Assembly (NCBI RefSeq): GCF_024323335.1
Contig: NC_066579.1
Location: forward strand, 358,980,665 to 359,044,664
From: Lathyrus oleraceus
Lineage: Eukaryota > Streptophyta > Magnoliopsida > Fabales > Fabaceae
Direction: 5' to 3'
DNA: 64,000 nt
Part shown: piece after piece, positions 45,016 to 55,551 of the stretch
Layout of the letters: each line of letters begins with the position of its first letter
Position numbering within the stretch: the stretch's first letter is position 1
Position numbers and translations under genes: made by a program
The notes under the pieces: generated by a model
What the model was told of the DNA's origin: nothing
The model's input: the letters and a program-made list of their open reading frames with translations, nothing else
The model's database searches: none

Positions 45016-47616
45016 CAAGGCTGTGAACCATAAGATCCATGTATTACGTTTTAATCTTGATCGTCCGTTTTAATTACCATTGGTACAGCGCAGTTGACTC
45101 ATGTACATGTGGAACGTGCGTTTTGGATCATCAGATCTGCCAACTCAATTAATGAGGGAGATCTGATGGTCCACGTATTTTTAATTTTCTGATAGTTTAT
45201 TTTAATTGCATTTTCTTCAATAATTCATATTAAATTCAATATTGATCCAAAAAATATGGGATTTTCACCAAAAAAAAATTCAAATATTTTTCTCTTTCAT
45301 ATTTTGAATTAAAATTATTTTTTGGGTCATTATTAATATTTTTCATGAATTAATTGATTTTGTATTTGTTTTTAATTGTTTAAAAATATTTTTAAATGTC
45401 CAAAAATTATGAAATTTTTTCTCCAAGGTCCTTTGACCTTGTTTGACCTATGATAAATCTCATGGCCATTTCTTTGGTATTTTGATGAGATTTTAGGAAT
45501 TGGACAAAACATATTTGAATTAAATGCATTATTTTATTATTTTTAATTGAATAAATGCCAATTAAATTTTGTTGACCATTTGTATTAACTTAATTGAGTT
45601 TGCTTGTTTGTTGTTGGGCCTTGGTCAAGGTTGATTCGACTTTGTCAAGTTAATATCATTGGATTTAGGGGATTGATGGAATATACATTCCATCTCCCAA
45701 AATGAATGAATGATATTAATTTGGTAAAAGTCCTCCTTTGACCAATTAGTGATCTCATTCATCCCCTTTCCTCTTCATCTAATTCCCCTTCTTCATTCAT
45801 TCATTTTCATTTGACCTATGACATCTCAAAGTCCTAATGCTAGTTGATTGGAAAATTGACATGAGTATGGATGAGATTAGGTCACACCTTTTGCATATTT
45901 TTTATGTGTGGTATGTTTCATGAGCATAGTTCATAATACTATGTCTCCAACATGCATTAACACCAAAAGTCTATTGCCCGGCCTCAAATAGTTGCGACTT
46001 CTACATAAGTCCAATTACGATTGCTTAACATAGCGCTAAATTTGTGACACAAAGGGCATAAGCATTCTAGTTAGTGAGATTGTAAGTCTCCCCTCTTTCA
46101 TGGTATTGTATGGAAACTTGACCTTCTTTCCTTCCTTTGAAAGATGTTTTGGTTCAAGGGTCCATGCTTGTGATAAGTGGGTTGAGTGTTCTCCAAAGAA
46201 TGTCTTGAAATGAAAAGAAAAACAAACCTAACTTCTAACTTACTAACCATTAACTTTTAATTTCAAGCTCTTACTATAATGCAATTTACTTTTAGCACTT
46301 TATTTAATTTGCCATTATACATATCATTCTAATTGTTTATGTTAATGTAATTTTCACTTTGTCCATTTGGGCCATATTGTGTGATATATTTAGTTTGTGT
46401 ATACTTTACTTTGTTTGTGTGGTCTTTGACCATTAATGTACATAATAAAAACAAAAACCCTAAAAAACTTTTGAGTGGACCGTTGGTTTGATTTTGGGAA
46501 AATGGACTTAGAATCTAGGCAACCTCCCTAAGCTAAAGGACTTGGCAAATGCCAACTTGTTGAAGAACCAAGTGCTTGCAATTTGAAGTTCACCTCATAC
46601 ATCTTTGAAGATCTCTCTAAGATTCATCTGCAACATTGATCATTGTGAAGCTGTTATTTTGAACTTGTGACTTGTGGAATTCATCTGTTGCATGGGTTAT
46701 TTTGAAGAAGATCATGAAGAGGATAAGCTTGGATGAGGCCATCTTTATTTGATGTCTTGCTCTTCAAGATAATATAATTGTGCATTTATATGTTGTTTGA
46801 TTCTAAAAGTCCAAGGGAATTCTGAGTTTCTATTGACATACTTGTCTATTGGATTGCTACCCATTTGGTAAGATCTTTTCAACTCTAAACTTTTAATTTT
46901 GTGAGTAGGGTAGTCTCTTCATCTTCTCCCCACTTCTTTAATTTCAAAAACTCTCCCTCCATTTTCAAAATCTTCTTTGTGTGAACTATTTTTGTTCTAA
47001 ACTTAGACCACTTTTGCAAAAAGTTAGAAACTTTGGCCTTATGCCATTGCCTTTTCAAACTTATTTTCTTAAATCAAGCATGTAAATGAACTTAACACTA
47101 CTTGACCTAAACTTTCAAAAAGCCAAAAAAAGAATTAACCCATTCAAATCATTTTAGGCCTTGGTGCCTTTCAAACTTAAATTTTGTTAAAATCAATGCA
47201 TCCATTTTGAAATTTGTAGCACGAACTACGAGGTTTTGATCCCTCATTTTTATGTTGGTACGTAGGCACAAGACCAAAGGTCTTGTCAAACACAAAAATA
47301 TAATTAATGAATTCTTTTCTCATCCCCCCATTCTATTTGTTTGTGAACATCACTTTGCACAAAATACATATGCACACAAAAAGGGCTCCCTAGGAGTACC
47401 TAGGATACTTTGGGTGCTAACACCTTTCCTCTGTGTAACCGACCCCCTTACCTGTTATCTCTGACTTTTATTAGTTTTTATTTGAAAACTTCTTACTTAT
47501 TGGGTTTTGTTCGTACTTTTCCCTTTTCCCTTTGAAACAATAAAAGCGCGGTGACGACTCTTGGTAATTGATCCCTAACTTGTCAATAGCTTGATGGTCG
47601 TGAATTTCCCGCTACA
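45016..47616 (+). repeat. 3' LTR of element A, remaining 2.6 kb
   Basis: Continues the LTR cut at 21868, as seen by alignment with the solo LTR E (from about 56130 on) and, reversed, with C. Contains the CTACG/CGTAG motif (47226-47265), CTAGGAGTACCTAGGA (about 47390-47405), a degenerate PBS-like word (GGTGACGACTC, near 47550) and the end GCTACA. No gene seen. Confidence 0.92.
47226..47265 (+). promoter_or_regulatory. CTACG/CGTAG motif in the A 3' LTR
   Basis: CTACG (47226-47230) and CGTAG (47261-47265) enclose GAGG...CCTC complementarity. The flanks CGAACTACG and TACGTAGGC are the same as in D, B and E. Confidence 0.55.
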
Positions 47617-47835
47617 ATAATCAGGAAAAGTGAAGCAATGGTAGAGAGGGTCATAAAACTGAACCAAAACACTTAGAAGTCCTTCAACCACATCAGCATA
47701 CAAGATAGATAAAAGTTTCCCATGGCATTGTTTGAAGTCCAGGGGATCTAATCCAAAAGATGCTAGCTTCCTTAAGTCTTTCAAATTTGAACATCTGAAA
47801 TTGTACTTCTTAGTGTTCCTTCGTCCATAATCCAT
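47617..47835 (-). pseudogene. ORF1: C ORF1, first 73 codons, cut by A
   Basis: ATG at 47833-47835 opens MDYGRRNTKKYNFRCSNLKD, clearly the N-terminus of the B ORF1 family (MERQRRNTKKYNFRQPDLKE). It ends at LYHCFTFPDY, the conserved LYRCFTFPDFQ block, where A is inserted at 47616/47617. The open frame continuing to 47575 in A LTR is accidental. The piece itself has no stop codon, so C may have been little decayed when A arrived. Function of ORF1 is unknown. Confidence 0.9.
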
Positions 47836-48664
47836 GGTCTGAAAATATTTGCAAATAACACCTCAGTTCCTTGAAGTTTTCGTGTGATGAATGTTGTGAT
47901 GTGCATGAATACATGAATGCAACAATCAAAATAAGGGATCACACACAAGGCAAACAAACAAAGGTTAAAGGATGAATCAAGTCATTGTCAAGATCATCAT
48001 CCATTTTGGTGGATTATGGTTTTCACCTTATGAACATCCAAGTTCCATTGATATTGACAAGACTTAATTGGATCAACCAAGAATCAAGGGTTTGTTGTGA
48101 TTCACGAGCATGGAGTCTGGGTAAGAACCATCCCAAAGGAGTGAACTAAGGATAAAAACCTGTAGATCATATTCTAAAGACTTCCCAGAGTCTTAATTCC
48201 ATCTATCGGATATTACAGGTTAGGATGACTGACTCATCAACCCATAATATTCTCAAGAGAAACACGTTTGAGTGTAGTATCGCGTAACAACTGTTATCAA
48301 GTCTACACTTGGACAGTCTCCGCACTACGTCCTAAATAGGCCAAGAGGGGTTAAATGTTCTATGGTCCTCAGTTTCTCGGACCCCAAATCAAAGATAGTA
48401 ATGCCTAACCATAAATACTTGTGTGATATTCCTAACTCCAAAAGGGTCTCCACTGAGTAGATGGGTCTCAAGCCAACTTGTTAAGGACTACTCCACACAA
48501 GTCGAACATGACTATACCATCTTCCTATCTTAATTGCACTCAAGTTCAGGTTAGAACTTATCTCACCACTCAGAGATCACCAAGCACAATAAGCAGATTA
48601 TATCATACAAACAAATATACAATTATATACACATAAAAAGTAGGCTAAACCCACTGGAGACTAC
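47836..48664 (-). other. C leader between PBS and ORF1
   Basis: Non-coding. Shares blocks with the B leader, including CCATTTTGGTGGATTATGG (about 48000-48018), GTGTAGTATCGCGTAACAA (about 48273-48291) and TCACGAGCATGGAGT. Confidence 0.65.
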
Positions 48665-48682
48665 TCCCGAACAGAGTCGCCA
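48665..48682 (-). other. Primer binding site of element C
   Basis: Minus-strand TGGCGACTCTGTTCGGGA, 9 nt after the LTR. It differs from the B and D sites at two positions in its second half (GTTCGGGA against GCTGGGGA) and in that respect resembles the PBS-like word inside the D LTR (TGGCGACTCTGTTCG at 27053-27067). Confidence 0.82.
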
Positions 48683-48691
48683 CTTAATTTC

Positions 48692-51600
48692 TGTAGCGGT
48701 AAATTCATGACCATTATGCTATGGATAAACTTAACGTCAATAAAACCAAAGTCACCACCACGCTTTTATTGTTTCTAAGGGAAAAGGGAAAAGTACGGAA
48801 AAAAACCCAAAGATAAGAAGTTTTCAAATCAAAACTAATAAAATGCCAGAGATTACACGTAAGGGGGTTGGTTACACATAGGGAAGGTGCAAAGTGTCCT
48901 AGGTACTCCTAGGGAGCCCTTTCTTGTGTGCATATGTATTTTTGTACAAATGATGTTTGCAAGTAAAACAGAGTGTGGGGATGAAAAAAGAATGTCATAA
49001 AAATGAGGGATCAAAACCTCGTAGTTCGTGGTATCAATTTCAAAGTGAATGCATTGCTTTTACCAAAAATTTAAGTTTTACAAAGGCACAAGGGCCTAAA
49101 AATGGTTTGGATGGGTATTAGTTCTTTTTGGCTTTTGAAATTTTAAGTCAAGTATAGTTAAGTTCATTTACAAGCTTGGTTAAGAAGAAATTTGAAAATG
49201 CAATGGCATAAGGCCAAGGTTTCTAATTTGCAATATGGTCAAAGTTTAGAAAATAGATACAATCAAAGAAGATTTTTTTTAAAGGAGGGAGATATTTTGA
49301 AATTAAAGAAGTGGGGAAGAGATGAAGAGACTAATCCTAAGCACAAATTTAAAAGTTGAGAGTTAAAAAGATCTAACCAATGGGTTGCAATCCAATAGAC
49401 AAGAATGTCATATAGAAACCCAAATTTCCCTTAGACTTTAGAATCAAGTAACAAACAATACACAAATAACAAGTTGAAGAGAAAGGCATCAAATACAGAT
49501 AACCATATCCAAGCTTAGCAACTCCATGATCTTGTTCAAAATTTCCCATGTATCAGATGGCTTCAAAAGATGGCATAAGTCACAGGTTCAAAATAATAGC
49601 TTCACAATGATCATGTTGCAGATGAACTCAAATGGATCTTCAATATTGTATCAGATGAATGTTCACTTCACAAGCACTTGGTTTCATGAAAGTTGGCATT
49701 GGCCAAGTCCTTTGCATAGGGAGTGTTGCCTAAATTCTAAGTCCAATAGTCTCAGATCAAACCAACAGTCCACACAAGATGTTTTTTAGGGTTTTCTTTC
49801 TTATTATGTACATTAAGGTCTAAAGACCACACAAACAAACAAGTATATACAAACACAATAGATCATAAAATATGGTCCAAATGGATAAAGTGAAAATGAC
49901 ATTAAAATAAACAATTTGAATGGTATGAACAATGGCAAATGAATAAAGCTTAAAATTAAAGTGCATTAAAAGTAAATGACTTGAAATTAAATGTTAGTTG
50001 TTAGTTGATTAGAAGTTAGTATTTCTTTTGCTTTGCTTTTGTTTAAGTCATTCTTTGGAGAACACTCAACCCACTTATCACAAGCATGGATCCTTGAACC
50101 AAGACATCTTCCAAAGGAAGGAAAAAAGGCCAAGTTTCCACATAATACTATGAAAGAGGGGAGACTTACAATCTCACTAACTAGAATGCTATGCCTTTTT
50201 TGTGTCAAAATTTAGCGCTATGTTAAGCAATCATAATTGGACTTATGTAAAAGTCACAACTATTTAGGCCGGGCAATAGAATTTTGGTGTTAATGCATGT
50301 TAGAGACATAGTATAATGGACTATGCTCGTGAAACATACCACACACAAAAAGAATATTCAAAGTGAGGGGCCTAATCTCATCCATACTTATGTTGATTTT
50401 GCAATCAACTAGCCTTAGGATATAGAGATATCATAGGTCCATGACATGAATGCATAAAGAAGAGGAATGAGATAAAGAGGGAGGGGGAATGGATTCAACA
50501 CAAATTGGTCAAAGGAGGACTTTTACCAAATTAACATCATTCACTCCTTTTGGGAGATGGAATGTACATTCCATCAATCCCCTAAATCCAATTATCTTAA
50601 CCTAGCAAAGTCAAATCAACCTTGACCAAGGCCCAACAACACAAGTCAAACTCACAAAGTCAATTAAAATGGCTCTACACAATTTATTTGGCATTTAATC
50701 AATTAAAAATAATAAAAATATGCATTAAATTAAATTATGGCTGGTCAATTTCCTAAAACCTCATCAAAACACCAAAGAAATGGCCATGGGATTTATCTAG
50801 GTCAAACAAGGTCAAAGGACCTTGGAGAAAAAAATTCAGAATTTTTGGAAACTTAAAAGTATTTTTAAACAATTAAAAATATTAACAAAAACAATTAAAT
50901 CATGAAAAATATTAATAATGATCCAAAAAATAATTTTAATTCGGAAAATGAAAGAGGATTTAATTTATTTTTTTTGGTGAAACTCTCATATTTGTTGGAT
51001 CAATATTAAATTTAATATGAATTAATGAAAATAAAACAAATAAAATGAAAATCAAATAATCAGAAAAAATGTGGACCACTTGATCTCCCTCATTAATTGA
51101 GGTGGCAGATCAAGTGGATGAAAACATGCATTCCATGGTATACACTAATTAGCGCGCCACACAGTTGGTAATCAAAAGGAACACTCAAGATTAAAACGCA
51201 AAGGCTTGATCATGTGGCTCAAAACTTGTCCAGCACACCGCCAGAGAAAACCACTGGTCATCTTCTCTGATGACCTTGGCCGGACTGGTTCTCTCATCAC
51301 CATCAAAAAAATGAAAAAGAAGGACATGATCCTAAAGAAAAAATGGCACTAAGCACGAACCTGACCTCAATTCAAACTAACTCCAAATATATTGAGAGAT
51401 ACATGGAGTTGAAATTTGAGGTACATGAGCTGAGTTGCTTTGATTTAACCTCAAAGCAACTCAACCTTCTTGCCTACATTGGTAGGACTTCAGACAACCA
51501 AGGATCCAAGAGAATTGATGAGAATTTAGAGAGAATTGCAGATAAGAAAAATCTTGAAAAATACCTTCAATGTTGTGCAAAACTTGATCTCTCTTGCTTC

Positions 51601-53335
51601 AATTCGTGTTTGATCTTGCTTAGGAAGCTTGCAGAAGTGGCTTAAGATTGGTACAAGGCTTTGGATCCTGGAGTTTTTGAATCTCCAAGCAGTGAGATTC
51701 AAACTCAATTTTCAAGTGAAAATTATCAAGTTTTCCTTTCAAATGTGAGGGTTTCAAGTGTGGGAGGCAAAACTGGCGTGCAAGGGTCCTCAAATTTGAT
51801 GCCAAGGCCTCTTATTTATAGAAATTCTAAGTGTTATTTGCACCTTTCAAAATGTTTCCAAATTTGGCAAATGAAGTGCATGCTTGCATAGGCGTGTACA
51901 GGCCCATGAAGTTACTCAATTAAGCCCATATGCAAGTGCAATTAAGTCTGAAAGTGGATTGTGATGCAAGACAAAAGTGTGTAGATGTTTGAAGATTGAC
52001 CCTTGCCAAATGATGCAGCTCTGTTCAGACCATGCGCAGACCCCTCAAACCTTGTCCAAAATGGATTAAATTGGACTCTTTGGAAAGGTTAGATCAAGGG
52101 GAACAACTCTTATATTGAACACTTTTCCATTTGAAGCTTGTATCATGATGAATTTTGAGGTGGAAGTTTGGAAATTTCAACATGTCAAAAAAATTCTAAG
52201 TGTCAAGCCATATGTTCCATTATTCCACTTTGGCTAACTTTTTATGTGAGCTTCAAATGAGAAACGTGTCTTCATCAAAGTTGTATCTCTTTAAAAAATA
52301 TTCAAAATGGTCACAAATTTGACCTCATTTGGATTTGGGATGAATGAGCTATGCATTTTTGAAGTTGAGGAAAATCACTTGTTCAATGGTATTAGTCCAA
52401 AATGACCTATAATGTATCCTCATATCACATGCTTATAAAAGTTGAATTGTCTCTTCCTACAAACATAAAAGTTGTAGTAGACACCTTTAATTTGATTTTT
52501 CAACTTGTAAATCTTTCATATCATAAAAATTGAGCAAGTTATGGCCTTGGTAAGTTGACCTCCAAATTAGGGTTTAGACAAAATGACCTATAATCTTTCA
52601 ACATGAAAAATGCCTTTACAAGAAAACCTAGCTCTAGACATTAACATGAAAGTTGTTTGGAATGTCATTTACAGTAACTTTGCTCTTGGAATCATTTTCA
52701 TATGATGAAAATTATAGGAGATAGGGTCTAGGGGAACCCAATTTTAATCAGATGAATTCCTCTGGTCAACCACCATCAACTAACTTGCTAACTTGAAATT
52801 CTCTTGACTTTTTGGACTATTGGCAGATCATATATGCATAAGATGATGAAATTTGAAGTATCCCTTGAAATATTTGATCAATTAGTGAAGAAGCTTGGTA
52901 AAGAAGTCACAAAAGATACCCAAATGAACTAGGGTTTCCAAGGCAAACCAATTCCAAACTCTTGAAGAATTCTTGATCAAAATAACATGTAAAGATCATG
53001 GAGACTCATATATGATGCCTAGAGCCTTTGTGGATCATTCTTGGTTGAACTCTTAGCAATGAGGGTCTTAAACCCTAGATGTGAACTTGGTAGATCAAAG
53101 GTGATCATATGCCCTACCTACAAAAGAGTTAGACAAATGCAAAGGCATATTTTTGGTATTTTGGTTAATAAAATGACAAAATAAAAATTATGATACAATC
53201 ACATGGTGCTTGGTGATCTCTCCCAATGCAAACCCAATGAATGAGGGGTAAGAAGGATGCCAAGGTATGATCCCAATGCCAATGCATATGATGAGATAGC
53301 ATGAGGGATATTAGGGTTAAAATTGGGGTATTACA
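48692..53335 (-). repeat. 5' LTR of element C
   Basis: Ends TGTAGCGGTAAATTC... and ...GGGGTATTACA on the plus strand. It aligns in reverse with A and E LTRs throughout: TATA box at 51813-51820, antisense frame at 51343-51645, the block around 50220-50290, and the CTCCCTAGGAGTACC region near 48900. The CGTAG half of the hairpin motif (expected near 48995) is missing, leaving only CGTAGTTCG at about 49020. Confidence 0.92.
51813..51820 (-). promoter_or_regulatory. TATA box in the C LTR
   Basis: TATAAATA on the minus strand, at the same relative place as in A and E. Confidence 0.65.
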
Positions 53336-53705
53336 CCACTCTCAGGTTCAAAAACACCAGACATATTTCAAAATGTTTTTCTCATGATCTTTTATGTACC
53401 ACTGTTAAGTGTTAAGCCCAACTCGTATTATCATGCCAACCGAAGGTGAGAAAAACACAAGAAGGGGGTTGAATTGTGTTGGCTTCTCCTTTCTTTTTAG
53501 CTTCTTAAGTCAGATTCTAAATACAAGATTGTATAATATGATTTAGTTATAGATAAGCAACGAATATAAAATGCAAGAAAGAAAAATAACACATAAAACT
53601 ATCATGGTTCCTCTCATAACTCGAGAGTAATCTAGTCCCCTTGTACTTACAAGAGATTTTCACTATAACCACACAAGATTACAATTTGCTCAAGCACACA
53701 AGCAA
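53336..53705. other. Old repeat into which C is inserted
   Basis: Non-coding. Contains AAAACACAAGAAGGGGGTTG and GTCCCCTTGTACTTACAAG, words I associate with legume LTR-type repeats, but I cannot assign a family with confidence. It runs into the 29-bp array. Confidence 0.45.
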
Positions 53706-53996
53706 GATACTTTATGTGCTTAAACATACAAGTAAGAGACTTCATTGCTCAAGCACACAAGCTCGAGACTTCCTTGCACAAACACATAAGTAAGAAACTT
53801 TCTTGCTCAAACACACAAGTGAGAGACTTACTTGCTATAGCACATAAGCTAGAGACTTCCTTGCTCAAACACATAAGTATGATACTTCCTTGCTCGGCCA
53901 CACAAGCTTTCGACTTCCTTACTCAAACACAAAAGTATGAGACTTCCTTGCACTAGCACACAAGATATAACTTCCTTGATCAATTACACAAGTATG
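53706..53996. repeat. 29-bp minisatellite, left part, about ten units
   Basis: Units follow GAGACTTCCTTGCTCAAACA plus CACAAGTAT with few length changes (one of 30 bp, the last shorter). There is no unique spacer between them, so this is a simple tandem array. It continues at 58743 after the solo LTR. The open frame at 53714-53956 is a by-product, since 29 is not a multiple of three. Confidence 0.9.
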
Positions 53997-55543
53997 TGTA
54001 AGACCCCAATTTCGACCCTAAGATCCCTCATGTCATCTCATCATATGCATTGACATTAGGATCACACCTGGGCATCCTCCTTACCCCTTGTTCATTGGGT
54101 TTGCATTGGGAGAGATAACCAAGCACAATTTGATTGTATCATACATTGTTTTTATTATTTACTAACCATATGCTCACCTATGTTCTATCAAGCTCATATC
54201 TAGGGTTTAAGACCCTTAGTACAAGGAGCTCAATTAAGAAAAGGTTTAAATTGGCTCTAAGCATCATATATGGATCCCCATGATATTCACATATTATTTT
54301 GATCAAGAAATCATCAAGAGTTTGGAGTTTGTTTGCCTTGGAAACCCTAATTCATCTGGGTATCTTATGTGACTTCTTCAACAAGTTTCTTCACCAATTG
54401 ATCAAAAATTTCAAGGGATACTTCACATTAAATCATATTATGCATATATTATCCTCCATGAGTCCCAAAATTCAAGAGAATGTCAAGCTAGCAAGTTGGT
54501 TCATGGTGGTTGGCCAGAGGAAGTCAATTGGTCAAAACTGGGGTTCCCTAGACCCTATCTCCTACAATTGTTGTCATATGGAAATGATTCCAAGAGTAAC
54601 GTTACTATAAATGACATTCCAAACAACTTTCATGTTAAGGTAAAGAGCTAGTTTTGCTTTTAAAGTCATTTTGTATGGTGAAAGATAAGTCATTTTGTCT
54701 AAACCCTAATTTGGAGGTCAACTTCCCAAGACCATAACTTGCTCAATTTTTATGAGATGAAAGCCATTAAAATTTCATGATCAAATTAAATATGTCTACT
54801 TCAACTTTTATGTTTGTAGGAAGTTCAAATTAAACTTGCAAATGCATGTTCCGAGAGGAAACATTATAGGTCATTTTGGGCCAATACCATTGAACAAGTG
54901 ATTTTCCTCAACTTCTAAAATGCATAACTCCTTCATTATAAATCCAAATGGGGTCAAATTTGTGACAAAATTTAATATATTTGAAAGAGATACAACTTTG
55001 ATGGAGGAACGTTTCTCATTTGAGGTCCATAAAAAAGTTATTCAAGGTGGAAGAAGGGAACATATGGCTTGGTACTTAGAATTTTTTTCGATATGTTTGA
55101 CTTTCCAAACTTCCACCTCAAAATTCATCATGATCCAAACTTCAAATGGAAACGTGTTAAACATGAAAGTTGTTCCTATTTATCTAACCTTTCTAAAAAA
55201 TCCAAAATCATCTCACTTGGATAAAGTATGAGGCACTTGTGCATGGGTTAAAGTTGAAAGACCATTTGGATAATTTCAAGATCCACTTCTCATACACGAA
55301 TGCATGGCTTGACAACATGATTTCAGCATGGCTTACACTCAATTTTGGACCTAAGTGTATGGCTTAACTCAATTTTGGACCTAAGTGCATGGATTACACT
55401 CAATTTTGGATCTAAGTGCAGGACAACATGATTTCAGCATGGCTTACACTTAATTTCAACATGGCTTGACAACATGATTTCAACAAGGGAGATTTTCAAA
55501 CTTTTGCCAAAAATGGAAGTGTGCAATTATAAATCTCATGGCC

Positions 55544-55551
55544 TATAAATA
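55544..55551 (+). promoter_or_regulatory. TATA box in solo LTR E
   Basis: TATAAATA followed by AGACATCTCTTGCTCAGAA, corresponding to the A and C boxes. A solo LTR could still act as a promoter for flanking DNA; this was not tested. Confidence 0.62.

Larger units (their letters stand above)
1..47616 (+). mobile_element. Element A: Ogre-like Ty3/gypsy retrotransposon, 5' part outside the window, split by B and D
   Basis: A is present as three blocks: 1-1107 (RT and first RNase H), 14948-21868 (second RNase H, integrase, 3'UTR, first 2.1 kb of the 3' LTR) and 45016-47616 (rest of the 3' LTR). Each join is marked by a 5-bp target duplication of the element that interrupts it, so the blocks were once continuous. 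The LTR runs TGTAAGACC...GCTACA and totals about 4.7 kb without D. The LTR ends inside the ORF1 of element C. The first bases after it (47617-47621, ATAAT) are the expected right-hand target duplication, but the left copy is outside the window. The Ogre assignment rests on domain order, dual RNase H, LTR size and the long 3'UTR. Confidence 0.9.
47617..53335 (-). mobile_element. Element C: 5' end of an Ogre-like element, minus orientation, cut by A
   Basis: From right to left on the minus strand: a 4644-bp LTR, a PBS, a leader of about 830 bp and the first 73 codons of ORF1. There A is inserted. The rest of C must lie left of the window, beyond the 5' end of A. The LTR belongs to the same family as those of A and E. 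The right flank is CCACT (53336-53340), whose partner is outside the window. C is the oldest member of the nest. Confidence 0.92.

Noticed and set aside
53714..53956. Open frame of 80 codons with repeated HKLETSL
   Set aside because: It is read through the 29-bp minisatellite. The unit is not a multiple of three and the frame has no family features.
53706..53996. 29-bp repeats considered as a CRISPR array
   Set aside because: Units are head to tail without unique spacers, and the setting is plant nuclear DNA.
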